Shown here one piece after another: positions 11,600 through 22,377 of a DNA stretch of 64,000 bases. Below the pieces are notes generated by a model. It was not told the DNA's origin. It did no database searches and saw only the letters and a list, made by a program, of their open reading frames with translations. This DNA comes from Rhodococcus jostii NBRC 16295 (GTDB lineage: Bacteria > Actinomycetota > Actinomycetes > Mycobacteriales > Mycobacteriaceae). Both the position numbers and the translations under genes were made by a program. Numbering within the stretch: the stretch's first letter is position 1; each line of letters opens with the position of its first letter. The stretch is from assembly GCF_001894825.1 (NCBI RefSeq), contig NZ_BCWY01000006.1, positions 62,001-126,000 of the forward strand. The letters are read 5' to 3'.

Positions 11600-12840
11600 A
11601 AATTCTGATCGTGTCGTGGGAGTACCCACCCGTCGTGGTCGGCGGACTCGGCCGCCACGTGCACCACCTCGCTACCGAACTCGCGGCAGCGGGACACGAA
11701 CTGGTGGTGCTGTCGCGCCGGCCGTCGGGCACCGACGCCTCCACCCACCCCACCGTCACGCACATCGAGGACGGCGTCCTGGTGGTCGCCGTTGCCGAGG
11801 ACCCCGCCCATTTCGTGTTCGGCGAGGACATGCTGGCGTGGACACTCGCGATGGGACACGCGATGGTGCGGGCCGGTGTCGCCCTGCACAAGCCGGGTGT
11901 CGGGGAGGGGTGGCAGCCGGACGTGGTGCACGCCCACGACTGGCTCGTGGCACACCCCGCCATCGCGCTGGCCGAATTCTACGACGTCCCTCTGGTTTCC
12001 ACGCTGCACGCCACCGAGGCGGGGCGGCACAGCGGCTGGGTGTCCGGCCGGATCAACCGCCAGGTGCATTCCGTCGAATGGTGGCTGGCCAACGAATCCG
12101 ACGCCCTCATCACGTGTTCCGCGTCGATGGAGGAGGAGGTGACCACACTCTACGGTCCGCAGCTCCCGCCGATCACGGTGATCCGCAACGGAATCGACCT
12201 CACCACCTGGAATTTCCGTGAGCGCGCCCCGCGATCCGGGCCCCCCAAGTTGCTGTTCGTCGGCCGCCTCGAATACGAGAAGGGCGTGCAGGACGCCATC
12301 GCCGCGCTCCCCCGCATCCGCCGCAGCCACCCCGGGACGACGCTGTCGATCGCCGGGGAGGGCACCCAGTTCACCTGGCTGTATCAGCAGGCCCGCACCC
12401 ACCGGGTGGCCCGCGCCGTGAACTTCCTCGGCAACCTCGACCACATCGAACTGCTCGGCTGGCTCCACGGCGCCGACGCGATCGTCCTGCCCAGCCGGTA
12501 CGAACCGTTCGGCATCATCGCGCTCGAGGCCGCCGCCTCCGGAACCCCGCTCGTCGCGTCCACCGCCGGCGGCCTCGGTGAAGCGGTCGTCGACGGGGAA
12601 ACCGGCATGTCGTTCCAGCCGGGCGACGTCACCGGACTCACGTCCGCGGTCCGGGAGGTCCTCGACGACCCGGCCGCGGCGCAGCAGCGCGCGGTGGCCG
12701 CCCGCGACCGTCTGACCGCCGACTTCGACTGGCACAAAGTGGCCGAGGACACCGTCCACGTCTACGCAGGCGCCAAACGCCGTGTGCGGCACCCGCTGGC
12801 GAGGCCCGAGATTCCCGAGCGTCCGCTGCCCGGCCGCTGA
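11596..12840 (+). CDS. Glycosyltransferase family 4, alpha-1,4-glucan elongating type
   Basis: 414 residues from the GTG giving VKILIVSWEYPP, a typical GT-B N-terminus with the glycine-rich GGLGRHVHHLA loop. The C-terminal half has the donor-site EX7E motif in EPFGIIALEA and SRYEPFG. Coupled to the GH57 gene by a GTGA overlap. Orthologous in position and length to Rv3032, a glucosyltransferase that extends methylglucose lipopolysaccharide and contributes to glycogen. ADP- or UDP-glucose as donor cannot be told from the sequence. Reading further upstream in this frame only gives an arginine-rich shadow of GH57. Confidence 0.92.
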   Translation: MKILIVSWEYPPVVVGGLGRHVHHLATELAAAGHELVVLSRRPSGTDASTHPTVTHIEDGVLVVAVAEDPAHFVFGEDMLAWTLAMGHAMVRAGVALHKPGVGEGWQPDVVHAHDWLVAHPAIALAEFYDVPLVSTLHATEAGRHSGWVSGRINRQVHSVEWWLANESDALITCSASMEEEVTTLYGPQLPPITVIRNGIDLTTWNFRERAPRSGPPKLLFVGRLEYEKGVQDAIAALPRIRRSHPGTTLSIAGEGTQFTWLYQQARTHRVARAVNFLGNLDHIELLGWLHGADAIVLPSRYEPFGIIALEAAASGTPLVASTAGGLGEAVVDGETGMSFQPGDVTGLTSAVREVLDDPAAAQQRAVAARDRLTADFDWHKVAEDTVHVYAGAKRRVRHPLARPEIPERPLPGR

Positions 12841-12845
12841 CCCGG

Positions 12846-12913
12846 GGCGAATGTATCGTCCGGTGCCTCGGAGGCGGTTTCAGGTAGTCGATACGCCGAA
12901 CGGTACATTCGCC
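12846..12913. terminator. Bidirectional hairpin between convergent genes
   Basis: Imperfect long inverted repeat: arms 12846-12863 and 12896-12913 pair at 16 of 18 positions, including GGCGAATGTA with TACATTCGCC. A small inner hairpin (GCCTCGGAGGC) sits in the loop. It fills the whole 73-bp gap between the converging glycosyltransferase and DUF3253 gene. Confidence 0.65.
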
Positions 12914-13171
12914 TCAGTCACCGCGAGCCCGACGGATCCGGATCGGACCCCGTGCCGATCCCGGATCCACCACGGCGCCCTTCTGTGTGACGTCGACTTC
13001 TCCCGCGTCGGCCAGTCGCCGCGCGGCCCGGCGAACCGGTTCCATCAGTGGCCGCCAGTCGTCCGGGGCGACGGCGCGGGCGACATCCGACGGGCAGATG
13101 CTCGCACTGTCCGCCCGGGCGTCGAGCAGTGCCCGGATGCTGTCCTCGAGTTCACGTTCGGACGCGGCCAT
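12914..13171 (-). CDS. DUF3253 small protein
   Basis: 85 residues from the ATG giving MAASERELEDSIRALLDARA. The body (ICPSDVARAV, DWRPLMEPVRRAARRLADAGEV, TQKGAVVDPGSARGPIRIR) matches the DUF3253 pattern, a small winged-helix-like domain of unknown role. A longer start would overlap the upstream acyltransferase and add basic residues only. Lies 22 bp after the acyltransferase stop, probably cotranscribed with it. Function unknown. Confidence 0.75.
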   Translation of the reverse strand: MAASERELEDSIRALLDARADSASICPSDVARAVAPDDWRPLMEPVRRAARRLADAGEVDVTQKGAVVDPGSARGPIRIRRARGD

Positions 13172-13193
13172 GGATCCGACTATGCCACCGCGG

Positions 13194-13937
13194 TCAGTTC
13201 TCCTGCGCCGCCTTCTTCCGGGCGATGTCTTCGAGGGCCGCAATGTACTTGGCCCGCTCGGATGCGCCGGCGTCCCACTCGGCCTTGCGGTTCTTCACCG
13301 CCTTGGCGGGTGAGCCGACGGCGATGCTGAAGTCCGGGATGTCGCCCTTCACGACGGCGTGCGCGCCGAGGACGCAGCCCCGCCCCACCCGCGTGTTGCG
13401 GAGAACCGTGACCTTGGCCGCCACCCACGTGTCGGGCCCGATGCGGACGGGGCCCTTCACGATGCCCTGATCCTTGATCGGGACGTTCACGTCGTCCATG
13501 CGGTGGTCGAAGTCGGTGATGTAGCACCAGTCGGCCACGAGCGTCGAGGCGCCGATCTCGATGTCGAGATACGTGTTGACGACGTTGTCCTTGCCGAAGA
13601 CCACCTTGTCGCCGATACGCAGGGACCCCTCGTGGCACCGGATCGCGTTGCCGTCGCCGATGTGCACCCAGCGGCCGATCTCGAGCCGCGACAGGTCGGG
13701 GGTGGAATGGATCTCCACCCGCTTGCCGAGGAACACCATTCCGCGCAGGATCACGTGCGGGTTGGCCAGCTTGAACTTCGCGAGGCGGTAGTACCGCACG
13801 AGGTACCACGGCGTGTAGGCCTTGTTCGCCAGCACCCACCGCAGCGAGTCTCGTGTCAGGAAGCGGGCCTGCTCGCTGTCACTCCGCCGGGATCCTCGCC
13901 ACCTCGTACGCAACGGTGCGCCCCACATGCTCGTCAT
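13194..13937 (-). CDS. Left-handed beta-helix (hexapeptide) acyltransferase
   Basis: 247 residues. Repeated hexapeptides (LEIGRWVHIGDG, SLRIGDKVVFGKD, IEIGASTLVADWCYITDF, VRIGPDTWVAAKVTVLRNTRVGRGCVLGAHAVVKGDIPDF) form a left-handed beta helix. The DFDHRMDD loop holds the likely catalytic His. The C-terminal SPAKAVKNRKAEWD is typical of maltose/galactoside acetyltransferase-like enzymes. Equivalent to Rv3034c beside the methylglucose lipopolysaccharide genes, where an acyl decoration is plausible but unproven. Two ATGs three codons apart could start it. Confidence 0.85.
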   Translation of the reverse strand: MTSMWGAPLRTRWRGSRRSDSEQARFLTRDSLRWVLANKAYTPWYLVRYYRLAKFKLANPHVILRGMVFLGKRVEIHSTPDLSRLEIGRWVHIGDGNAIRCHEGSLRIGDKVVFGKDNVVNTYLDIEIGASTLVADWCYITDFDHRMDDVNVPIKDQGIVKGPVRIGPDTWVAAKVTVLRNTRVGRGCVLGAHAVVKGDIPDFSIAVGSPAKAVKNRKAEWDAGASERAKYIAALEDIARKKAAQEN

Positions 13938-14076
13938 AACCTGTCAGCCTACGTTCACGCCCCACATCCCCGTCCGGGTGTGTCCGGACGCCGACACCGC
14001 CATCGGGGTGTGCCGATCGGAGCGGCGTCGGCGGGATAGTCTCTGGGCCGAGCGTTATCGAAGACGAGGAGATGTA

Positions 14077-15384
14077 ATGCGGCGGGTCCTACGTTCGTCA
14101 GTACTGGCGCTGGCGACGATCTCGGCTGTCGTTCTCAGCGGCTGCAGCAGCGGAACGCAGGTCGACGACATCTTCTCCGCAGGCGGGTGGCCCGGCATGC
14201 ACGCCGACGCCCGCAACAGCGACACCAGCCCCGTCACCGGTTCCCGCGACATCTCCTTCGCCTGGTCGCGTCCGCTCGGCGGTCCGGTGGCGAACTATGC
14301 GTCCGTCGCCGCCAGCGGCCAGATCTTCATCACGGCCCGCACCGAGAAGGGCTGCAACCTCTTCTCCTACCAGATGGACAGCGGACGCAAGCGCTGGTGC
14401 CGTCAACTCGCACCCGGCGTCGTGGCGTCCACACCCATCGTCGACGGCGCCGCCAACGTGTACGTCGGCGAGAACGGCGCCATCAACTCGTTCAACGAAT
14501 ACGGCCAGCTGCGTTGGCGCACACCGGTGGTCGGGACCCCGCTGTCGGCGCAGTTCACCGGCGACGGCAACCTCCTCTTCATCACCCAGCTGGGCCAGAT
14601 CAACGTCGTGAACACGCAGAACGGCCAGAAGGTCGTGGCGCCGTACGACCTGATTCCCCCGCCGTCGGTCGCCGACGGCGCGAACGTGGACATCCTTCCC
14701 GACGACAAAGGCCTGAGCGGCTGTTTCTTCGGCTCCCCCGATTGCCCGGTGGCCAACATGCCGGCCATCGACCTCGAGTCCGGCAAGTTCTACTTCACGT
14801 TCTTCGCGCCCGGCGCGCCCCAAGCTGAACTCGTCGCGATGAAGTACTCCGGCGGCGACAACCCCGCGATCACCCAGGAATGGTCCAGCGACACCCTGCC
14901 GGGCGGCAGCGCGTCCAGCCCCGACCTGTCGGCCGACGGCTCCGTCGTCTACGCCAACGACAACTGGGGCACGTTGTGGGCGATCGATTCTGCGACCGGC
15001 GATCCGAAGTGGAGTCACGACATCGGGTACGCCGCAGCCGGTAGCCCGTCGACGTCCGCGGACGGTCTGATCATCCCCGCGGGCGGACCCGACGGCCACC
15101 TCCTGGCGCTGCAGGACAAGGGCGATCACGCCGAACTGGTTTGGGAGCGGAAGGATCTGCTGCAGCTCGGTGTCCCGGCGCAGACGGCCGGCTCCACCGG
15201 GTACGCGGTGGTCCGCGAGGGGACGGACGGACTGGCGATGCTCGCGTTCGACACCGGCACCGGCGAAACCCTCGATCAGGACACCCTGCCCGGGGCGAAG
15301 GGGTTCACGGTCGGTACGTCCATCGGGCCGAATGGTGAAGTCCTCACACCGACCCTGCTCGGGGAGCTGTTCGTCCTCCGCTGA
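14077..15384 (+). CDS. PQQ-like beta-propeller lipoprotein
   Basis: 435 residues exported as a lipoprotein: signal MRRVLRSSVLALATISAVVL followed by lipobox SGC with Cys 23. The rest is an outer-wall beta propeller with repeated PQQ-type blades (for example GRKRWCRQLAPGVVASTPIVDG, YGQLRWRTPVVGTPLSAQ, GTLWAIDSATGDPKWSHDIG). The ATG at 14077 is preceded by GAGGAG at good spacing. Equivalent to Rv3035 (recalled). No catalytic role is evident; such propellers often scaffold envelope complexes such as the BAM-type or polysaccharide machines. It ends at a strong palindromic repeat. Confidence 0.88.
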   Translation: MRRVLRSSVLALATISAVVLSGCSSGTQVDDIFSAGGWPGMHADARNSDTSPVTGSRDISFAWSRPLGGPVANYASVAASGQIFITARTEKGCNLFSYQMDSGRKRWCRQLAPGVVASTPIVDGAANVYVGENGAINSFNEYGQLRWRTPVVGTPLSAQFTGDGNLLFITQLGQINVVNTQNGQKVVAPYDLIPPPSVADGANVDILPDDKGLSGCFFGSPDCPVANMPAIDLESGKFYFTFFAPGAPQAELVAMKYSGGDNPAITQEWSSDTLPGGSASSPDLSADGSVVYANDNWGTLWAIDSATGDPKWSHDIGYAAAGSPSTSADGLIIPAGGPDGHLLALQDKGDHAELVWERKDLLQLGVPAQTAGSTGYAVVREGTDGLAMLAFDTGTGETLDQDTLPGAKGFTVGTSIGPNGEVLTPTLLGELFVLR

Positions 15385-15440
15385 CCCGTGAGTACTTCTT
15401 AACCGCGGGCGGTTGACAAGTACTCACGGGCGCGAAGCGC
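15385..15440. repeat. Modular palindromic repeat, copy A, between convergent genes
   Basis: Perfect 13-bp arms 15385-15397 (CCCGTGAGTACTT) and 15418-15430, with an inner AACCG/CGGTT stem (15401-15405/15410-15414) and a GCGC-GAA-GCGC tail. It starts right after the lipoprotein TGA and covers the stop of the converging gene. Arms and inner stem recur at 30870-30925; the tail recurs inverted at 50114-50126. Probably a bidirectional terminator spread as a repeat. Confidence 0.85.
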
Positions 15441-16581
15441 AGATGAAGGCCACGCCGGCTCGGCCGACCCGGGTGATCACCACACTGAGCGAACGGCTTC
15501 CGCGCAATTTCAGCTTGGGTCGCAGAACCGCCGGATCGACGTCGACGCCGCGCACCAGGATCTCCACCACACCGCAGTCGTGACGGGCCAGCTCCTGCCG
15601 CAGCGACTTCTCCGAGTACTTCACCTGGTCGAGGATGCGGAAGCCCCGCACGCCCTCGGGAACCGAATCACCGGTGAGATAGGCGATCCGGGGATCCAGC
15701 TGCCACAGTCCGTGCCGGGCCGCGTAGTGTCGCACCAGACCCGCACGCACCACGGCACCGTCGGGGTCGACGATCCACTCCCCCGGTGCGCGTTCAGGGA
15801 TCTCGTCGTCCTCGGCGTCGGTGACCGTCCACGCGGTTCCGTTGGAGCCGAGGACGCTCGCCCGCCGCGTGACGCCGGCACCGGACAGTCCCGGCGACCA
15901 CAGGCACGCCTCGCGCACGCCGCCGTCGAGAGACACCACCTCGACCTCGCCGTCCCAGCCGAGCCGGTCGAAATCGAGTCCGGGAGCGCATTTCACCGCG
16001 AGATCCCGGCCGCGGTACGCGTCGATCAGGTCCGGTAGCGGCGGCTCGAGTGCGGCAGGATCGTGTGTGCGCCTTCCGCCGGACCGTCGCGCCGGATCCG
16101 CGAGCACGACGGTGCCGCGGGTACACGGGACGAGCGCGTCGGCGCGGAGAACCGTCGCCCCGGGCACGTTGTGTTGCGCCATCAGGAGCCGGACCGGGTC
16201 GAGGTCGCTGCCGATCACCGTGGCGGCCGTCCCGACCACCGCGTCCAGTTCGGCGCCGATGGAGCACGTGACGTCGTGAACGTCCCGGCCCGTCAGCCGC
16301 GTCGCACGGTGCACGGCGACAGCACGCGGAGTCGCCTGTTGCAGTGCGTCGTCGGTGAAGAACCAGGCCTCGGTGCCGGGGAGTTTGGCTCCCGCCTTCC
16401 GTCGCAGCAGCACGGTCTCGACCAGCATCGCGACGTGCGAGCCGAAACGCGTACGCGCCCGGCCGATGTCGGCCAGGCGCGTAGACGCGGTCAGTGCGAA
16501 ACCGTCCACCTCCGCGAGAGCGGCTGTCCCCTCAGGGCTCTGCAGGAACTCCACGTCCCCGGGAGTGAACGCATAACCCAA
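15424..16581 (-). CDS. Class I SAM-dependent methyltransferase, THUMP-like domain protein
   Basis: 385 residues. Methyltransferase core with DVTCSIGAELDAVVG (motif I region) and GSDLDPVRLLMAQHN, then VVLADPARRSGGRRT (catalytic loop resembling RlmF/THUMP-like enzymes). The C-terminal LKLRGSRSLSVVITRVGRAGVAFIC is the THUMP-like end. RNA methylation is the likely role. Equivalent to Rv3037c. The last residues after Cys (ASRP) and the stop are encoded inside the palindromic repeat at 15385-15440, so the true conserved C-terminus may have been replaced. The start is 1 bp from the upstream methyltransferase stop. Confidence 0.85.
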   Translation of the reverse strand: MGYAFTPGDVEFLQSPEGTAALAEVDGFALTASTRLADIGRARTRFGSHVAMLVETVLLRRKAGAKLPGTEAWFFTDDALQQATPRAVAVHRATRLTGRDVHDVTCSIGAELDAVVGTAATVIGSDLDPVRLLMAQHNVPGATVLRADALVPCTRGTVVLADPARRSGGRRTHDPAALEPPLPDLIDAYRGRDLAVKCAPGLDFDRLGWDGEVEVVSLDGGVREACLWSPGLSGAGVTRRASVLGSNGTAWTVTDAEDDEIPERAPGEWIVDPDGAVVRAGLVRHYAARHGLWQLDPRIAYLTGDSVPEGVRGFRILDQVKYSEKSLRQELARHDCGVVEILVRGVDVDPAVLRPKLKLRGSRSLSVVITRVGRAGVAFICASRP

Positions 16582-16582
16582 T

Positions 16583-17554
16583 TCAGTTGCCGGGCTTCAC
16601 GCCGGTGATCATGACGTTGTAGAAGAATCCGCGCGGCACCACGTGCCGGAGAATCTTCTCGTCGACCCAGCTGAGTGTCTTCCATCCGGTGAACGCGAAA
16701 CGCCCCCAGCCCCAGCCCAGCTTCTCCGGCGGCACCGCGGCCTCGAATGTGCGGACGGGCCATCCGAGCAGAGCGGCGGCGAATTCCTCGGTGGCCGCGT
16801 GAACCTGCTCGGCGCCTGCCGACTTCGCGATCTTCTCGAGGTCGCTGGGATCGAACGTGTGGAGGTCGACGACGGCCTCGAGCGCAGCGGCGCGCGAGGA
16901 CTCGTCCAGTTCCGCCTGCGGGCGACGCCAGTCGGCGAGGAACGGCAACTTGGTGACCCGGGTGGTGGCCTCCCACGTCGCGCGGCCGAGCCAGCGGGCG
17001 TAGAAGTTTCCGATCGTGGTCGGCTCACCGGCGAAAACGAAACGCCCGCCCGGCTTCAGGACCCGCAGAACCTCGCGCAGCGACTGCTCGACGTCCGGGA
17101 TGTGATGCAGGACCGCGTGACCCACGACGAGGTCGAACGTGTCGTCTTCGTACGGGATGGTCTCGGCGTCGGCCACCCGGCCGTCGACGGACAACCCCAG
17201 GCCCTCGGCGTTGCGCAGCGCGACCTTCACCATGCCGGGCGAGAGGTCGGTGACCGAACCGGTCTTCGCGACCCCACCCTGCATCAGGTTGAGGAGGAAG
17301 AATCCGGTGCCGCAGCCCAGTTCGAGCGCCCGCTCGTAGGGCAGCGGCTGATCGCCGGCGACGGCGTCGAAACGTCCGCGTGCGTAGTCGATGCACCGCT
17401 CGTCGTACGAGATCGACCACTTCTCGTCGTACGTCTCGGCTTCCCAGTCGTGGTAGAGCACCTGGGCGAGTTTGGTGTCCTTCAGCGCAGCCTCGACCTC
17501 TTCGGCGGTGGCGTGCGGATGAGGAGCGGGGTCGTCATGGGCGCTAGCAGTCAT
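16583..17554 (-). CDS. Class I SAM-dependent methyltransferase
   Basis: 323 residues. Motif I is ALELGCGTGFFLLNL, then VTDLSPGMVKVAL (motif II), VVGHAVLHHIPDVEQ and LKPGGRFVFAGEP. Sits one base upstream of the THUMP-like methyltransferase, so they are an operon, as Rv3038c-Rv3037c. The C-terminal 100 residues contain FYNVMITGVKPGN and may contact membranes or lipids. The substrate is unknown. A site CTACTCGCTGGTAA at 17565-17578, 11 bp before the start, resembles the operator-like motif of etfB and fadE24. Confidence 0.88.
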   Translation of the reverse strand: MTASAHDDPAPHPHATAEEVEAALKDTKLAQVLYHDWEAETYDEKWSISYDERCIDYARGRFDAVAGDQPLPYERALELGCGTGFFLLNLMQGGVAKTGSVTDLSPGMVKVALRNAEGLGLSVDGRVADAETIPYEDDTFDLVVGHAVLHHIPDVEQSLREVLRVLKPGGRFVFAGEPTTIGNFYARWLGRATWEATTRVTKLPFLADWRRPQAELDESSRAAALEAVVDLHTFDPSDLEKIAKSAGAEQVHAATEEFAAALLGWPVRTFEAAVPPEKLGWGWGRFAFTGWKTLSWVDEKILRHVVPRGFFYNVMITGVKPGN

Positions 17555-17609
17555 GCGGCAAATCCTACTCGCTGGTAAGAGTGAACAGGTTCTAGTTTCG
17601 GGCTCCAGA

Positions 17610-18389
17610 CTACTCGCCCGTGAACTGAGCCTTACCTGGGCCGTTCTCGATGAACGATTCCATCCCGATCGTGCGGTCCCGGGTGGCGAACAGCGAGGTG
17701 AACAGCTGACGCTCCACTGCTAGCCCGGTACCCAGATCCACGTCCAGACCGTGGTCGACGGCAGCCTTCGCCGCGGCGAGCGCGCGGGGCGCGCCCTTCG
17801 TGAACTGCGACGCCCAGGTGCGGGCCGCCTCGTACACGTCGTCCGGCGCCACCACCTCGTCGACCAGACCGATCGCGAGCGCCTCCTCGGCGTCGACGAA
17901 CCGTCCGGTGAACAGCAGGTCCTTCGCCTTGGACGGTCCGATCAGCCGGGCGAGGCGCTGGGTTCCCCCGCCGCCGGGAATGACGCCGAGCAGGATCTCC
18001 GGCACGCCGAGCTTGGCATTGTCGCCCGCGATGCGCCGGTCCGCCGACAGCGCGACCTCGAGGCCGCCGCCGAGCGCGTACCCCGTAATGGCGGCGACGG
18101 TGGGCTTCGGGATCTCGGAGACTGCCGCGAGGTCGGACTGCAGGTCGCCGATCACGTCGGCCATCTGCCCGAAGTCCATCTCGGACATTTCCTTGACGTC
18201 CGCGCCCGCGGCGAAGACCTTCTCACCGCCGTAGACGATGACGGCCTTCACGTCGGCGTTGACGGTCGCCTCCCGCGCCGCTGCCCGCAACTCCTGCTGA
18301 ACCTGACGGTTCAGGGCGTTCATCGGGGGGCGCGCGAGCCGGATCGTGCCGATGCCTTCGGATACCTCGAGAGTGACAAACTCAGCCAT
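17610..18389 (-). CDS. echA17: Enoyl-CoA hydratase/isomerase family protein (EchA17-like)
   Basis: 259 residues, crotonase fold. Oxyanion-hole segments AAGADVKEMSE (about 60-70) and ITGYALGGGLEVALSADRRIAG are present, followed by LGVPEILLGVIPGGGGTQRLARLIG, where Glu in PEILLG is one catalytic glutamate; the second is in the glycine-rich GVIPGGGG loop region as glycine, so hydratase activity may be reduced. It converts 2-enoyl-CoA to 3-hydroxyacyl-CoA in beta-oxidation. Position equals Rv3039c. Confidence 0.88.
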   Translation of the reverse strand: MAEFVTLEVSEGIGTIRLARPPMNALNRQVQQELRAAAREATVNADVKAVIVYGGEKVFAAGADVKEMSEMDFGQMADVIGDLQSDLAAVSEIPKPTVAAITGYALGGGLEVALSADRRIAGDNAKLGVPEILLGVIPGGGGTQRLARLIGPSKAKDLLFTGRFVDAEEALAIGLVDEVVAPDDVYEAARTWASQFTKGAPRALAAAKAAVDHGLDVDLGTGLAVERQLFTSLFATRDRTIGMESFIENGPGKAQFTGE

Positions 18390-18446
18390 GAGGCAAAAGG
18401 CTACTTGTCTGCCTCCGACCCGGTTTCGCGGCCCGCCGCATCGCGA

Positions 18447-19289
18447 TCAGTCGCGGGACGCCCACGGATGCGGACCGGCTTCGTAGTAGCCGTCCTGTCC
18501 CGGGAACTCGACCCGCAGTTGCTCCTCGTCCGTGACGAGGGTCGGCAGGATCACCGGGATCTCGGGCTCCGCGGCCAGCACCTCCGCGACCGAACCGAAC
18601 GCGCTGAGCGCCGTGAGCTGACTCCATGTCGGCGGCAGCAGAATGCTTCCGCCGCCCTGCCAGTGCGCGAGCGCAGCGGCGGGACTCTGCCACTGCACGT
18701 CCTCGGCCTCGGACGTCGCGCCGTCCGCGATCTGACCGTGCGGCGCGGCGGCGACGAAGAAACGCGTGTCGTAGCGGCGGCCCTCGCCGATCGGGGTGAT
18801 CCAGTTGGCCCAGGGCCGCAGCAGATCGGCCCGCAGCACGAGGTTCTCCCGTTTCAGGAAGTCGCTGAACGACAGCTCACGCTTCTCGAGCTGGGTGCGG
18901 GCCTGCGCGTAGCGCGACGTGTCCGCCACGACCGTGTCCGCGCTCGGCCCCGCGAGAAGCACGCCGCATTCCTCGAACGTCTCGCGCACCGCCGCGCACA
19001 CGAGGGCCTTCGCGCGCGCCGCATCGGTGGAGAAGCGCTCGGCCCACCAGTCGACGGGCGGGCCCGCCCAGTCGACCTCGGCTTCGGCATCCGACGGGTC
19101 GACCCCGCCGCCGGGGAACACGGTCATGCCGCCGGCGAAGGCCATCCCCTTGACCCGGCGGAGGAGGAACACCTCGATACCGGACCCCGCGACGTCTGCC
19201 TCGGCGTCACGGATGAGGATGACGGTGGACGCGTCCTTCGGTGCCACGTCGGTGCTGTCGCGGGGCGCCTGCTCTTGCTTCGAGACCAT
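18447..19289 (-). CDS. NUDIX hydrolase, NUDT19-like
   Basis: 280 residues. The Nudix box is split by an insert: MTVFPGGGVDPSDAE at about 54-68, then AAVRETFEECGVLL (RE-x2-EE core) about 30 residues later. That layout is seen in NUDT7/NUDT19-type CoA diphosphatases, which would fit the neighbouring enoyl-CoA hydratase, but the substrate is inferred. Position equals Rv3040c. Starts at an ATG, MVSKQEQAPRD. Confidence 0.85.
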   Translation of the reverse strand: MVSKQEQAPRDSTDVAPKDASTVILIRDAEADVAGSGIEVFLLRRVKGMAFAGGMTVFPGGGVDPSDAEAEVDWAGPPVDWWAERFSTDAARAKALVCAAVRETFEECGVLLAGPSADTVVADTSRYAQARTQLEKRELSFSDFLKRENLVLRADLLRPWANWITPIGEGRRYDTRFFVAAAPHGQIADGATSEAEDVQWQSPAAALAHWQGGGSILLPPTWSQLTALSAFGSVAEVLAAEPEIPVILPTLVTDEEQLRVEFPGQDGYYEAGPHPWASRD

Positions 19290-19354
19290 GACTCGGAACC
19301 TACGCCGCCGGGTGACGCGGGTCGCAGTCGGTCCCCCGCTGTGACCGCCGGTCC

Positions 19355-20179
19355 TCAGCCCCGCCGGTGCGCGCCGGGGACGCGGGTACGCCGCGCGAAG
19401 AATCGGCCGTCGACCCGGTCGAGGCTGATCGACTGGCTGAACGCCTCGCTCAGGTTCTCGGCCGTGATGACGTCGTCCAGGAGCCCCTGCGAGACCACCT
19501 CTCCCTCCTTGAGGAGCAGTGCGTGGGTGAATCCCGGCGGAATCTCCTCGACGTGGTGGGTGATGAGGACCGTCGCGGGGGCGTCCGGGTCGGCGGCGAG
19601 ATCGGTGAGGCGCGCGACGAGTTCCTCGCGTCCACCGAGGTCGAGACCGGCCGCGGGTTCGTCGAGCAGCAGCAGTTCCGGGTCGGTCATCAGGGCACGG
19701 GCGATGAGGACGCGCTTACGCTCACCCTCGGACAGGGTGCCGTAGGTGCGCTCGGCGAGGTGCTCGGCGCCGAGGCTCTCGAGCATTTCGACGGCACGGT
19801 CGGTGTCCATGTCGTCGTAGCGCTCACGCCAGCGGCCGAGTACGGCGTAGCCGGCGGAGACGACGAGATCGGTGACGACCTCGTCGGACGGCACCCGATT
19901 GGCGAGCGCCGAGGAGGACAGTCCGATCCGCGGTCGAAGTTCGTTGATGTCGACGCGGCCCAGTCGCTCGCCGAGAAGGTAGGCGCTTCCGCTCGTGGGA
20001 TGCAGTTCGGCGGCCGCGATCCGGAGCAACGACGTCTTACCTGCCCCGTTGGGTCCGAGGACGACCCATCGTTCGTCGAGTTCCACCTTCCAGGTGACCG
20101 GGCCCACCAGAGTGTTGCCCCCGCGGCGGAGGAGAACGTCGTCGAATTCGATGAGGAGATCAGGATCAGGTTCATGCAC
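19355..20179 (-). CDS. ABC transporter ATP-binding protein
   Basis: 274 residues with Walker A GPNGAGKTS, signature LSEGERKRVLIARAL, Walker B LLLLDEPAAGLD and switch His in VLITHHVEE. No permease or binding protein is adjacent, so the partner is elsewhere or the protein is a soluble ABC ATPase. I prefer the GTG at 20179 (VHEPDPDLLIEF) because GGAAG sits 8 bp upstream; a GTG six codons earlier is possible. Divergent from glgX with a short promoter gap. Position equals Rv3041c. Confidence 0.88.
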   Translation of the reverse strand: MHEPDPDLLIEFDDVLLRRGGNTLVGPVTWKVELDERWVVLGPNGAGKTSLLRIAAAELHPTSGSAYLLGERLGRVDINELRPRIGLSSSALANRVPSDEVVTDLVVSAGYAVLGRWRERYDDMDTDRAVEMLESLGAEHLAERTYGTLSEGERKRVLIARALMTDPELLLLDEPAAGLDLGGREELVARLTDLAADPDAPATVLITHHVEEIPPGFTHALLLKEGEVVSQGLLDDVITAENLSEAFSQSISLDRVDGRFFARRTRVPGAHRRG

Positions 20180-20229
20180 GGACCCATCTTCCCGCACATC
20201 TTCCGAGCATTCGCGGCAGGATCAGTTGC

Positions 20230-22377
<2,148 letters not shown>

